Part shown: positions 45,430 to 55,188 of the stretch, in pieces
Numbering within the stretch: position 1 is the stretch's first letter
Layout: the number at the start of each line of letters is the position of its first letter
Source: UBA4802 sp964509195
Lineage (GTDB): Bacteria; Spirochaetota; UBA4802; UB4802
Assembly: GCA_964509195.1 (NCBI GenBank)
Contig: CAZDWJ010000015.1
Location: 17,491-81,490 of the forward strand
Reading direction: 5' to 3'
DNA length: 64,000 nt
Notes under the pieces: generated by a model
The model's database searches: none
What the model was told of the DNA's origin: nothing
Seen by the model: the letters and a program-made list of their open reading frames with translations, nothing else
Program-made: the position numbers and the translations under genes

Positions 45430-47599
45430 AAAAACTATAATCATAGGCCTTATTGGCAATCCCAATTGTGGTAAAACAACTATCTTCAATGCTCTCACTG
45501 GAGCACGTCAGAAGGTTGCAAACTGGGCAGGTGTTACCGTTGAACGCCGCGAAGGAATTTTCAATCACAAGGGATACACCATCAAGGTGGTTGACCTGCC
45601 AGGTGCGTATAGCCTCACATCGTTCAGCATGGAAGAGCTGATAACACGAAATTTCATCATAAATGATCGACCACATTTTATTATTAATGTTGTGGATGCA
45701 GGCAATTTAGAACGCAACCTGTACCTCACCACACAACTCATTGAAATAGAAGCACCTGTGATTATTGCTCTCAATATGATAGATGAAGCATATGATAAAG
45801 GCTTGACTATTAATACAGAAAAGCTCAGTGAATTATTTTCCATGCCTGTTGTTCCTACTGTTGGGACTAAAAATATAGGCATAGAACAACTTAAAGATAC
45901 TATTGTCGATAGCTATGAAAAGCAAATAACACGCCGGAAAATTGTGATACCTTATGGCAATGACATTGAACAGGCAATCCAAACGCTACAGACGCTTATT
46001 GAAGAAAATCCTATTGAATACTCATCACGCTGGCTGGCTATAAGTTTACTTGAAGGAGATATCGACGCTGCGAAAAAGATACATCGATTGCCGAATGCAG
46101 AAGATATCAGTAACTTTGTATTGCAATTTAGAAAAAAATTAGCTATCGTTTTTAATGATGACATCGAAACCGTATTTTCAGATATGCGTTATGGCTTCAT
46201 AAGTGGTGCCTTGAAAGAAGCAGTGCATAAAAAACCTGTAAAGCGTTATGACATCACACAAAAAATAGACTTGATTGTCCTAAATAGATATTTTGGCTTC
46301 CCATTACTATTTGTTATACTTTTCATTCTATTTCATTTAACATTTATTTTGGGAGAATACCCAAAGCAGCTGATTGAATTAGCTGTACAATGGATAAGCA
46401 ATCTCAGTGCTCACATATTACCCAAAGGTCAATTGCAAAATCTTATTGTACAGGGAATCATTGGCGGTGTTGGCAGCGTTATTGTTTTCCTGCCCAACAT
46501 ATTGATTTTGTTTTTAGGTATCAGCTTCATGGAAGACACTGGATACATGGCACGCGCAGCATTTCTTATGGATAAGATTATGCACAGTTTGGGTTTACAT
46601 GGCAAATCATTCATCCCTCTGGTAATGGGTTTTGGATGCAACGTGCCAGCTATCATGGCAACACGTTCACTTGAAAATAAACGTGACCGTATCCTCACAG
46701 TGCTCATTAATCCATTTATGAGTTGCTCTGCACGGCTTCCGGTATACATACTTTTTGCTGGCACATTTTTCCCGAATCATGCAGGATTTATAATTCTTTT
46801 ACTATATGCATTTGGAATTGTATTAGCCTTTGTTTCTGCAAAACTATTTAATAATACCGTCCTCAAAGGCAAATCCATGCCCTTTGTTATGGAACTTCCC
46901 CCTTACCGCATGCCCACTGCAAAAACCATACTGATTCATATGTGGGACAGGGCTTCAAGCTATTTAAGAAAGATGGGTGGAATCATTTTAGCATTTTCCA
47001 TTATTATATGGGTCTTAAGTGAATACCCCAAGCCCCACCATTTAGAACAAGAATATAATAATCGCATACAGCAAGTACACAATGAGTATACTACTTCATT
47101 ATCCCAGATACAAAAAAAGAATTATGACCCTAAATACACCGAACAATTACATAAAAAATACTCTGAAATGCTGGAAGACCTTGAAATTCAAAAGAACCAG
47201 GAAATGATTAAATATACTTTTATTGGTAAAATTGGCCTGATGTTATACCCATTATTGCAACCTCTTGGATTCAACTGGCAAATGGGTATTTCGCTTACAA
47301 CAGGGTTCGTTGCTAAAGAGGTAGTGGTTAGCACCATGGGAGTTTTGTACCATGCAGCAGATGAAGAAAGCAGCCAGAATCTTTCAAAAAAACTTGCAAA
47401 TTCCCGTTATGGTATAACAGCAGCAAGCGCTCTTGCATTTATGGTATTTGTCATGATTTATATTCCCTGTTTAGCAACAGTTATTGCTATGGCACGTGAG
47501 ATAGGCACACGGTGGGCAGTATTTTCAATTTTCTATCAGGTTATTGTGGCATGGATTATTAGTTTTATAGTTTACCATCTTGCACGATTGATTATATAG
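45422..47599 (+). CDS. feoB: Ferrous iron transporter FeoB
   Basis: 725 residues. The N-terminal G domain has G1 GNPNCGKTT (12-20), G3 VDLPGAYSL and G4 NMID. After the GDI helices, about ten TM helices carry the Gate motifs: MEDTGYMARAAFLMDKIM, GFGCNVPAIMATRSL, NPFMSCSARLPVYILFAG and TTGFVAKEVVVSTMGVLY. It imports Fe(II) across the inner membrane. A Gln/Lys-rich insertion (about 540-595) between TM segments is typical. It overlaps the regulator gene. Confidence 0.96.
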   Translation: MTKKTIIIGLIGNPNCGKTTIFNALTGARQKVANWAGVTVERREGIFNHKGYTIKVVDLPGAYSLTSFSMEELITRNFIINDRPHFIINVVDAGNLERNLYLTTQLIEIEAPVIIALNMIDEAYDKGLTINTEKLSELFSMPVVPTVGTKNIGIEQLKDTIVDSYEKQITRRKIVIPYGNDIEQAIQTLQTLIEENPIEYSSRWLAISLLEGDIDAAKKIHRLPNAEDISNFVLQFRKKLAIVFNDDIETVFSDMRYGFISGALKEAVHKKPVKRYDITQKIDLIVLNRYFGFPLLFVILFILFHLTFILGEYPKQLIELAVQWISNLSAHILPKGQLQNLIVQGIIGGVGSVIVFLPNILILFLGISFMEDTGYMARAAFLMDKIMHSLGLHGKSFIPLVMGFGCNVPAIMATRSLENKRDRILTVLINPFMSCSARLPVYILFAGTFFPNHAGFIILLLYAFGIVLAFVSAKLFNNTVLKGKSMPFVMELPPYRMPTAKTILIHMWDRASSYLRKMGGIILAFSIIIWVLSEYPKPHHLEQEYNNRIQQVHNEYTTSLSQIQKKNYDPKYTEQLHKKYSEMLEDLEIQKNQEMIKYTFIGKIGLMLYPLLQPLGFNWQMGISLTTGFVAKEVVVSTMGVLYHAADEESSQNLSKKLANSRYGITAASALAFMVFVMIYIPCLATVIAMAREIGTRWAVFSIFYQVIVAWIISFIVYHLARLII

Positions 47600-47605
47600 T
47601 AACTA

Positions 47606-47785
47606 CTACCCTCTTCTTAAGGCATCCTGTATATCTTTGATTTTTTTTGTCATATCCCATTCATAAACGATTTCCCATATATAGCCATTGAAGGCGCAAA
47701 TGCAATGGTTTTTTCTTAAATATTCATCTAAAACTTCTTCTTCAATGTGATATACATAGCCTTTTTGGTTCTTTTCATGTTTCAT
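47606..47785 (-). CDS. Small hypothetical protein
   Basis: 59 residues, MKHEKNQKGYVYHIEEEVLDE at the start, charged and without signal or TM segment. It overlaps the end of the broken nucleotidyltransferase gene and may be a leftover of the same locus. The ribosome site is weak; it ends just before the feoB stop on the other strand. Confidence 0.35.
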   Translation of the reverse strand: MKHEKNQKGYVYHIEEEVLDEYLRKNHCICAFNGYIWEIVYEWDMTKKIKDIQDALRRG

Positions 47786-48259
47786 CTTTCAATCTCTGCA
47801 GGTATTCACTATCAATCTGATTATGTTTACGGCCGTTTTGCTTTTTCATTGTCAATAATATCATTAATAGACCAAACAGGAATAGTTACATTACCAGCAC
47901 TAAGATATAGTGTATTATTAATAGCTTTTCTATAATCCACCAGTGATTCAATGATACCATCTATTTCAGAAATAGCCCAATCAGGATTAACAAACACAAA
48001 TGCTATCATATTTTATTATTCATACACTCTCTGCGTTTACATTCATCAGCAAAATCATCAATTGAAACACGAGCTCCTGGTTTAAATCCCCACTCTTTCA
48101 TAAGATTTATAAATTGTTTGATATTACTTTCAATCATATCCAATAGAACATAAATATCATACGTCATTCTAGGGATAATGAAGGTGTACTGCTACCAACA
48201 ACTATATAGTGTATGGCTTTCTTATTAAAGGCTTTAAATAGTTTTAAATAATCCAGCAA
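47776..48259 (-). pseudogene. Broken nucleotidyltransferase gene (AbiEii/DUF6036-like)
   Basis: Minus-strand frames read in order, each broken by a shift or stop. First LDYLKLFKAFNKKAIHYIVVG (48259 onward), then TYDIYVLLDM...FINLMKEWGFKPGARVSIDDFAD (48167-48006), then MIAFVFVNPDWAISEIDGII...VTIPVWSINDII (48009-47827), then IDSEYLQRLKDE (ending 47776). This is the usual order of small minimal nucleotidyltransferases. The GG after VVG is lost and the D-x-D motif reads DIY, so it is inactive even if reassembled. It starts right after the hydrolase stop. Confidence 0.7.
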
Positions 48260-49177
48260 CTAAATAACCCTTATCATCTTTAAAAAATCCTTCACCTGCC
48301 TTTCATATTCTTCTCTGTTTACTACAATTGATTTGGAATGTGTAGCACCAGGGCAAATCCATATTTGTTTTGTACCTGAGTACATATTATACAAACGCCT
48401 AGCATGTTCAACTGGAATATCAGTATCATCGCCTCCATGAATAAATAATACCGGTGCTGTAATATCGTTAACTACTGATATTGGTGATATCTCAGAGAAA
48501 AACATTGCTCCCCGTAGCCCGCTCATTACACTTGCCGCATGTAATAACGGAAATGCCGGCAGGCCAAAATCCTTTTTAAGCCTGTACGATAGTAGCTCCT
48601 GCAAATCGGCCATTGCCCCATCAACAATGTAAAAGCTGCATCTATTATCAATTGCTGCATATAACAAACATATTGCTGAACCCATTGATTCACCATGCAA
48701 ACCTATAATGCTTTTTGTACCATGTTTCTTGTTAACCCAATCAACACACGCTTTTACATCATATTTTTCATATTTTCCAAAAGTTGTGTTGCTTCCACCG
48801 CTTTTACCATGAAATCTACTATCAAAAAGCAGTGCATTGAATCCCAATGATCGAAATATCTCAAGATACTTGATATCGCCCATCAAAGTATAGGTATGCC
48901 CATGAACAAAAATAACAGTTTTATTTGAGCCTTTTGGTATGTACATGGCATGCAGTGTATATCCGTTAGGCGAATCAATAAAAAATTCTTCTTTTGGTAA
49001 ACTTGTATAGTATTGCTCAGTAAATCTATTGAATTTTATTTCATTTCTATAGGTTTCATTGTAATCCCACACCTTAGGTGTGATTACCATACTTGAAAAA
49101 TAATACCCTGCAATCGAAAATAATGCAACGATTGAACATATAACAATAACGATTGCAAAAATTAACCTTTTTTTCAT
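48260..49177 (-). CDS. Membrane-anchored alpha/beta hydrolase
   Basis: 305 residues. An N-terminal TM helix (about 5-27) precedes the fold. The oxyanion FVHGHTYT is near 90; the nucleophile Ser is in GLHGESMGSA (about 158-167), the acid in FIHGGDDTDIPV and the catalytic His in CPGATHSKS. It resembles the BAAT/BEM46-type serine hydrolases; substrate unknown. GGAGGT precedes the ATG and it is 10 bp after the DUF362 gene, likely cotranscribed. Confidence 0.85.
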   Translation of the reverse strand: MKKRLIFAIVIVICSIVALFSIAGYYFSSMVITPKVWDYNETYRNEIKFNRFTEQYYTSLPKEEFFIDSPNGYTLHAMYIPKGSNKTVIFVHGHTYTLMGDIKYLEIFRSLGFNALLFDSRFHGKSGGSNTTFGKYEKYDVKACVDWVNKKHGTKSIIGLHGESMGSAICLLYAAIDNRCSFYIVDGAMADLQELLSYRLKKDFGLPAFPLLHAASVMSGLRGAMFFSEISPISVVNDITAPVLFIHGGDDTDIPVEHARRLYNMYSGTKQIWICPGATHSKSIVVNREEYERQVKDFLKMIRVI

Positions 49178-49187
49178 ATACTACCTC

Positions 49188-50588
49188 CTACACTGTTTTT
49201 ATAAAACGCGACAGTAAATTGGGAACATTTGCTTTTGTACCATATAATTTTGCCAAAAGCAACAACTTTACCGATTTCAAAGGAGACAGATTAACAAGCT
49301 TTAAAGGATTCACCTTCATTAGCTTAAACATAGCAGCTGCAGACGCAGCTAAATCATTACATTGCCCACTTATATATACGTTACGTTTGCCTAATCTTTT
49401 AACAAGAGTATCATAGGTTTCTTCAATAGCACAATGACCTGCAATCAGTACCGGTGTTGTTATTTTATGAATTATCTGTTTATCATGCCCTTTTCCTATA
49501 ACAAGACTCCACCCACCTTTGCCGTTATAATCGTGGAATAATACCTGTAATAACGTTAACGGATTATTGCGACAGCCTTCCTTACAACACAACTCTTTAC
49601 CCATAATGATATTTACATCAGGAGGAAAGCTTTCAAATAAATCCGTAGGATAGCGCTTTTTATATTCTCTAAGGCTGCCATCAATTTTAATATTTTTACT
49701 ACTTTTAATGCCCTTTGCAAAACCCTTTTGCAACGCAATCTGTAAATGAGGCACATCCTTAACATCCAAACCAAATACTTTTGCACCAACTATATCTGTT
49801 GCTACAACATTGTCACCAGCTATCAATACTTTATATGGAATAACACATTTGTCTGCTAATCTTGTTGCTGGATAATGCCCATAAATTGTCCCTTCTATTC
49901 CTTCTATTACCGTAAAATCCGGCTGCACATACCCAAGGATATCGACAAGTTTATAGTGAAGGTTGTAGTTGTGGTCATATCGCCTGTCATTATGAAGGGG
50001 AAAAGCCCATTGATTCTTTACACCCAGTGTGACAATAGCCATTGAATGCGTCTTGAGTTTTGGAACATTAATATATAAATTTTCATCTCTACCATAGATA
50101 AGCTTTTCAACAACAGTTGCTGGCATTTCAAATTGAGTCAGGTCATATCCATCAGGATTGAACTGTGATGAAGACTTTTCTTTAAATTCACATACCACTG
50201 ATTTGTCTTCATCAAGGTAGATTGGCTTTGCGCCTGTTTTACGGCATATATCAGCATACCCTGTTATTTCAAACACAAGCCGTGTAATATTACACTGAGT
50301 GGAATTTTCCATTATATAGACATTTCGTGCACCAGCTTCAAACCAGTACTGTACAATGGCATCCACAACTTCTGGCCGTGTAAAACAATATGGCTTGCCA
50401 TCAATTCCGTTTGGCTTTATATATACATCCTTACTGCTTTTAAGCAGCATTGCTCCGCCAGCTTTATCAAAAATCTCTTTCACAGTTATATTAATTTCCT
50501 TACGTAGCTCACTATTAAGCGGCTTAAATACTGTAAAGCTTTCATTTTGATGTGGTGATTTTAGTTTGCGGATATATACGGTTGCCAT
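49188..50588 (-). CDS. DUF362-domain protein, second copy
   Basis: 466 residues. VYIKPNGIDGKPYCFTRPEVVDAIVQYWFEAGARNVYIMENS, INVPKLKTHSMAIVTLGVKNQWAF and GDNVVATDIVGAKVFGLD give the DUF362 pattern. A Cys pair region ELCCKEGCRNNP (about 341-352) could bind a cluster, placed differently from the paralogue at 40.6 kb. AAGGAAA precedes the ATG. Function unknown. The downstream hydrolase is probably in the same transcript. Confidence 0.78.
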   Translation of the reverse strand: MATVYIRKLKSPHQNESFTVFKPLNSELRKEINITVKEIFDKAGGAMLLKSSKDVYIKPNGIDGKPYCFTRPEVVDAIVQYWFEAGARNVYIMENSTQCNITRLVFEITGYADICRKTGAKPIYLDEDKSVVCEFKEKSSSQFNPDGYDLTQFEMPATVVEKLIYGRDENLYINVPKLKTHSMAIVTLGVKNQWAFPLHNDRRYDHNYNLHYKLVDILGYVQPDFTVIEGIEGTIYGHYPATRLADKCVIPYKVLIAGDNVVATDIVGAKVFGLDVKDVPHLQIALQKGFAKGIKSSKNIKIDGSLREYKKRYPTDLFESFPPDVNIIMGKELCCKEGCRNNPLTLLQVLFHDYNGKGGWSLVIGKGHDKQIIHKITTPVLIAGHCAIEETYDTLVKRLGKRNVYISGQCNDLAASAAAMFKLMKVNPLKLVNLSPLKSVKLLLLAKLYGTKANVPNLLSRFIKTV

Positions 50589-51073
50589 CTCATTTTCCTT
50601 ATTACAATAGTATTATTTTTTTAACTTCACCCCCAGCCCCCTCCTTCGATGTACGCATAAACCATCTCCTTAAATTAAGGAGAGGGGTATATCCATGAAG
50701 ATAAAATTTTTCATCTTTTAAATTTTAAATTTGAATTCTTCACTGTACCTGTCTGTTTTATATCGTCCTGATATATTTAATACGATAATCGCTGTCGATT
50801 TTTAAAACTAAATTTTTATTTTTACTGTAAAAATTTTAACTTTTTATCTTATTCCTACCTTGGCGATAGATTATACTATCAATCTTTCAAAGATTTGCAT
50901 ACTGAGAGCATACTGCCTATTATTAAATAAGTTCTATTATCCTGATTAGGATTCCTTTCCCAACCTATGAAAAATGAAATTCCAATCTATACAACAACAT
51001 CTTTACACTCTGTGGACTCTGCGTTCTCTGCGTGATTAATCATTAGATATATTGTAATATTCAATTCATATCC

Positions 51074-51086
51074 AGTAACTATCGCA
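51074..51086 (-). repeat. GCGATAGTTACTG repeat, single copy
   Basis: Exact 13-mer (minus strand), 50 bases upstream of a strong promoter for the methyltransferase/NUDIX genes. Confidence 0.7.
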
Positions 51087-51135
51087 CATAACTTAAATCT
51101 TTATTTGATAATTTCATTCTATGATAATAAATACA

Positions 51136-51164
51136 TTGACACTTTAATATTTTTAATGTATAAT
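51136..51164 (+). promoter_or_regulatory. Consensus sigma70-type promoter
   Basis: TTGACA (51136-51141), exactly 17 bases, TATAAT (51159-51164); the start codon is 31 bases downstream, so the leader is short. Confidence 0.8.
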
Positions 51165-51195
51165 TAGTGAATCATTACTGATATGCGATATAGCA

Positions 51196-52071
51196 ATGCA
51201 TGTAAACATTTACACACTTGAAGAAATATATAAAACGTATGAAAACATTGATGACCATCTCTCAACGCGGCAGATAATACGTCGTTTCTCACAGAACAAA
51301 AATGATATTCGTGTGCTTACATTAGAACAATGTGACCTTACGCACTGTAAAAATATTCTGGATTTAGGGTGCGGGTATGGTTTTTTTACCGAAGCACTGA
51401 GTAACAGGATTGCCCCCGATGCCCACATCACAGGAATTGACGTTATTGGCGGCGATAATAAAAAAATGTTTCTTTCCACCTGTGCACAAAGTGGCTACAC
51501 CGCAACGTTCATTGAAGATACTGCAAATATTATTATGGAATTTCCCGATTCATCGTATGACTGCATTATTGCAAGCTACTCACTCTATTTTTTCCCACAG
51601 CTGATTGAGCATATTGCCCGTATACTGACTGGCAACGGTATTTTTATTACTCTTACTCACAGTGAAAATACTCTTGAACAGATAACAACATTATTTTTGG
51701 AAAGCATACGGCATATTATGATGGAGGGCGATAGCTCATTACATATAATCAAACTGTTTCAGGCATTCTCAGCTGAAAATGGATTTGCAAAATTGCAACC
51801 GCACTTTGATCACATCACCTACATACGATACCCAAACAACCTGATATTTAAATCACACGATATTGACCACTGCATAAGTTACATACAGAAAAAGCAGTAT
51901 CTAATTTTTAAAGATATTGCTTCTTTAGACAGGGAAGAATATGATGCATTAATTGGAGACTTTTATAACCGATTGAGATGGCATGCATCATCTTACAACC
52001 AGTTTATAGTCAATAAAGATGATGCGATATTCATTGCCCGCACACCACGGCGCAAGGAAGCCATATTATGA
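51196..52071 (+). CDS. SAM-dependent methyltransferase, class I
   Basis: 291 residues. SAM motif ILDLGCGYGFFTEAL (about 54-68), acidic loop ITGIDVIGG, and YDCIIASYSLYFFPQLIEHIARILTGNGIFITLTHSE. The C-terminal third is not typical of any group I recognise. The ATG has no Shine-Dalgarno site and lies only about 25 bases from the predicted transcription start, so near-leaderless translation is possible. Its stop overlaps the start of the NUDIX gene (ATGA), so the two are coupled. Confidence 0.82.
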   Translation: MHVNIYTLEEIYKTYENIDDHLSTRQIIRRFSQNKNDIRVLTLEQCDLTHCKNILDLGCGYGFFTEALSNRIAPDAHITGIDVIGGDNKKMFLSTCAQSGYTATFIEDTANIIMEFPDSSYDCIIASYSLYFFPQLIEHIARILTGNGIFITLTHSENTLEQITTLFLESIRHIMMEGDSSLHIIKLFQAFSAENGFAKLQPHFDHITYIRYPNNLIFKSHDIDHCISYIQKKQYLIFKDIASLDREEYDALIGDFYNRLRWHASSYNQFIVNKDDAIFIARTPRRKEAIL

Positions 52072-53072
52072 AGAAAAAGCGTATATATTGTAGCTTTTGC
52101 GGTGCTCCCGTTACCGTACGGTTCATTGATGAAAAATACCGTGACTACTGTGAAAACTGCAACACCACGTTTTATGAAAACCCACTACCTGTTGCATCAA
52201 GTATTGTCATTAATGAGAAACGTGAAGTATTGCTTGTGCAGAGGAAGAATGACCCCTATAAAAATATGTGGTGCTTACCAATTGGATTTGCTGAAACCGG
52301 CGAATCAATTGAACAGGCAGCATTGCGTGAATTAAAAGAAGAAGCTGGCGTTACAGGCGAAATAGTCCGCATAATAGATGTGGATACAGTATCAAATTAT
52401 TTCTATGGTGACCTAGCAATCATTACATTTGAAGTGAAACAGCTGACTCCCCAAATCAAAGCAGGGGATGACGCATTGGATGCACAATTTTTTCCGCTCA
52501 CCACTCATCCGCCACTGGCCTGGGAATCAAATGAAAAAGCTTTGCAAAAGTTTATAGAAATATACAAAGATGTATGGGCAATGATCGATTCATTAAAATT
52601 TATACATCCTACTATCACCACTCATCATGATATCCCCACTGAAAAGTCCAAACAGTATCAATTAATTTCTACCATTATTGCAAATATGATTGAATCAGAC
52701 ATTGAATTATTTAAATTACGATGGCAAGACGAAGTACCCAGGTATGACGATAACAACTATACTCTTCTGCTTTCCATTCATCAGAAGGCATTGGAAACCA
52801 TAAAATTATGGTTAACTGGTGGCAGAGTATGGAAAAATTTCAGAGAATTCAGCATTGTAGGTTCACAACTAAAAAAACACAATGTTCCCCTGAAGGATAT
52901 ATTAAGTGCAATAGCAATAAGCAGGAAATCAATATGGGTTCAGGTTATTGAAAAAAATATTTTACACTCACCACTTGAAATATATACAGCACTTGAAATC
53001 AACAATAGAATTATACTTTTTTATGACAAGATTACGTACTTTTTAATGAAAGGATACGAACACACTGCATAA
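52068..53072 (+). CDS. NUDIX hydrolase with Zn ribbon and a C-terminal RsbR-like helical domain
   Basis: 334 residues. A Zn ribbon with Cys8, Cys11, Cys28, Cys31 leads into a NUDIX domain (about 38-165). Its box runs from Gly73 (GFAETGESIEQAALRELKEE, then AG), complete for metal and diphosphate chemistry. Residues about 195-334 are extra: an all-helical part (ISTIIANMIESDIELFKLRW, FREFSIVGSQLKKHNVPLKDIL) that resembles the N-terminal sensor domain of RsbRD-type stressosome or kinase proteins. The NUDIX part hydrolyses a nucleoside diphosphate derivative; the fusion suggests a ligand-sensing role. Confidence 0.8.
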   Translation: MKKKRIYCSFCGAPVTVRFIDEKYRDYCENCNTTFYENPLPVASSIVINEKREVLLVQRKNDPYKNMWCLPIGFAETGESIEQAALRELKEEAGVTGEIVRIIDVDTVSNYFYGDLAIITFEVKQLTPQIKAGDDALDAQFFPLTTHPPLAWESNEKALQKFIEIYKDVWAMIDSLKFIHPTITTHHDIPTEKSKQYQLISTIIANMIESDIELFKLRWQDEVPRYDDNNYTLLLSIHQKALETIKLWLTGGRVWKNFREFSIVGSQLKKHNVPLKDILSAIAISRKSIWVQVIEKNILHSPLEIYTALEINNRIILFYDKITYFLMKGYEHTA

Positions 53073-53081
53073 AAATAAAAA

Positions 53082-53099
53082 GGCACTCTTGTAAGTGCC
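53082..53099. terminator. Bidirectional terminator between NUDIX and fusA genes
   Basis: GGCACT (53082-53087) pairs with AGTGCC (53094-53099), with TTTTTATTTTT after it on the minus strand and CTTTTG on the plus strand. Confidence 0.8.
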
Positions 53100-53109
53100 C
53101 TTTTGTTCG

Positions 53110-55188
53110 TTATGCTGATTGTTTTCGCTTCTTTTCTTTTATCTTTGCAAGCACTTTTTCCTGCATCTCACGTGGTAGCGGAACATATTTGTCAAATTCC
53201 ATAGCATAGTTTGCCCTTCCGCTGGAAAGGCTTCGTAAAGTTGTCGCATAGCCAAACATTTCCATAAGTGGTACAAAACCATTAACCTTCTGGGCACCTT
53301 TTCGGAATCGCCGCATTGATTCAACTTTCCCACGCCTTTTATTTAAATCGCCAATCACATCGCCAATGTATTCATCAGGAGTATTTACTTCTATCTTCAT
53401 TTGCGGTTCTAATAGTATTGGCTTTGCCTTCATAAAGGCATCTTTGAAACATATTGATGCACAGGTTCTAAATGCCATATCTGAAGAGTCAACTGGATGG
53501 AAGCTGCCGTCAAGAAGCACCACACGTACATCCACAACTGGAAAGCCAGCTAAAATGCCTTCTTCCATAGCTGCAAGTATCCCCTTTTGTATAGATGGTA
53601 TATATTCATTTGGTATTGCACCACCCTTAATATGGTCCACAAATTCAAAACCTTTTGCTGGATTTGGCTCAATACGTATAACACAATGTGCATACTGCCC
53701 CTTTCCGCCTGTCTGTTTTACAAATTTAGTCTCCTGCTGTGCTTCAGCGGTAATAGTTTCCCTAAAAGCCACCGATGGCTCACCAACCTGCACATTGAGG
53801 CCAAATTCTTCTTTTAATCTATCTACCATAATCTCCAGGTGAAGCTCACCCATACCGGATATTATGGTCTCACCAGTCTCCTCATCAACACGCACATTGA
53901 ATGATGGGTCTTCAGCTGCAAGTTTGTGCAATGCAATTCCCAATTTTTCCTCTTCCTTTTTGGATGTTGGCATAATCTGCAAATCAATAACTGAAGGCGG
54001 TACAAATATTGACTCAAGCAACATTGGGTGATTGGGATCACACAGCGTATCGCCCGTCTTTGTGTATTTCATTCCAATAAGAGCTACAATGTCGCCAGGG
54101 CCTGCCTGAGATATCTCCTCACGCTCCTTTGCATGAATACGCATAATACGGCCAATGCGCTCATATTTGCCTTTTGTAGAATTAAAAAGCTGCATGCCAC
54201 TTTCAAGTTTGCCCGAATAAATACGTATGAATGTCTGCTGCCCTACATAAGGGTCATTTATAAGTTTAAAGGCAAGCGCAGCAAACGGTTCATTTGCCGA
54301 AGGGTGGCGCGTATGTGTTTTTTCGGGGTCATTAAGGTCTGTACCAACCACAGCACCTATATCCACCGGTGACGGGAGATAATCAACAACTGCATCAAGT
54401 AAAAGATGTATGCCTTTATTTTTATATGCAGCACCACAAAATACCGGGGTAATCAGCATTTTCAACGTTGCCTCACGTCCTATTTTTTTGACGAGTTCAG
54501 CTGATACTTCCTGTTCATTTAAATACAGTTCCATAATCTCATCATCAAAATCAGCTAACTTCTCAACAATATGTTTTCGTGCAGCTTTAGCTTTTTCTTT
54601 ATAGTCATCAGGTATATCAATAACTAACTGCTCAGTTTCTTTAAAAACGATTGCTTTCTGTTCAACCAGATCTATGCAACCTTCAAAGTTATCCTCTGCG
54701 CCAATTGGAATCTGAAATGGAACCGGGTTGGCATCTAAGTATTTGTCCATCTGCGAAACAACTTCGTAAAAATCAGCACCAACGCGATCCATCTTATTGA
54801 TAAATGCAATACGTGGGACCTTGTATCTGTCAGCCTGATTCCAAACAGTTTCACTCTGAGGCTCTACACCACCAACAGCACAGAATACTGCGATCAGTCC
54901 ATCAATCACACGCAGTGAACGTTCCACCTCAACGGTGAAGTCAACGTGACCTGGTGTATCAATAATATTAATACTATGATCTTTCCACTGGCATGAAATA
55001 GCAGCTGAGGAAATAGTGATTCCCCTTTCCTGCTCTTGTTTCATAAAGTCCATCACAGCCTGTCCATCATGAACCTCACCAAGCTTTCTGGTAACACCGG
55101 TAAAATATAAAATCCGTTCAGTCACAGTTGTTTTGCCTGCATCTATATGTGCAGCTATACCAATGTTTCTCAATTTACGTAATGGCAT
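53110..55188 (-). CDS. fusA: Elongation factor G
   Basis: 692 residues, the translocation GTPase. The G domain has G1 AHIDAGKTT, switch RGITI (in QERGITISSAAI), G3 DTPGHVDF and G4 NKMD. Domain IV has the loop tip HPVDSSDMAFR. It is full length. It stands apart from rpsL/rpsG and tuf, so it may be one of two EF-G genes, as in several spirochaetes. AAGGAG precedes the ATG. A minus-strand TTGACA (55346-55341) may be its promoter. Confidence 0.95.
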   Translation of the reverse strand: MPLRKLRNIGIAAHIDAGKTTVTERILYFTGVTRKLGEVHDGQAVMDFMKQEQERGITISSAAISCQWKDHSINIIDTPGHVDFTVEVERSLRVIDGLIAVFCAVGGVEPQSETVWNQADRYKVPRIAFINKMDRVGADFYEVVSQMDKYLDANPVPFQIPIGAEDNFEGCIDLVEQKAIVFKETEQLVIDIPDDYKEKAKAARKHIVEKLADFDDEIMELYLNEQEVSAELVKKIGREATLKMLITPVFCGAAYKNKGIHLLLDAVVDYLPSPVDIGAVVGTDLNDPEKTHTRHPSANEPFAALAFKLINDPYVGQQTFIRIYSGKLESGMQLFNSTKGKYERIGRIMRIHAKEREEISQAGPGDIVALIGMKYTKTGDTLCDPNHPMLLESIFVPPSVIDLQIMPTSKKEEEKLGIALHKLAAEDPSFNVRVDEETGETIISGMGELHLEIMVDRLKEEFGLNVQVGEPSVAFRETITAEAQQETKFVKQTGGKGQYAHCVIRIEPNPAKGFEFVDHIKGGAIPNEYIPSIQKGILAAMEEGILAGFPVVDVRVVLLDGSFHPVDSSDMAFRTCASICFKDAFMKAKPILLEPQMKIEVNTPDEYIGDVIGDLNKRRGKVESMRRFRKGAQKVNGFVPLMEMFGYATTLRSLSSGRANYAMEFDKYVPLPREMQEKVLAKIKEKKRKQSA

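Larger units (their letters stand above)
50589..51195. other. Divergent intergenic region, 607 bp
   Basis: Contains a C-rich stretch near 50628-50660 with an AGGAG/CTCCT inverted motif. Also a tandem-like run CTCTGTGGACTCTGCG around 51010-51030, of the kind repeated in many intergenic regions of environmental genomes. GCGATAG cores occur at 50863 and 51074, and a consensus promoter at 51136-51164. No gene was seen. Confidence 0.55.

Noticed and set aside
51000..51040. CTCTGTGG/CTCTGCG run as a CRISPR or tandem array
   Set aside because: Only two or three imperfect short units without spacers.
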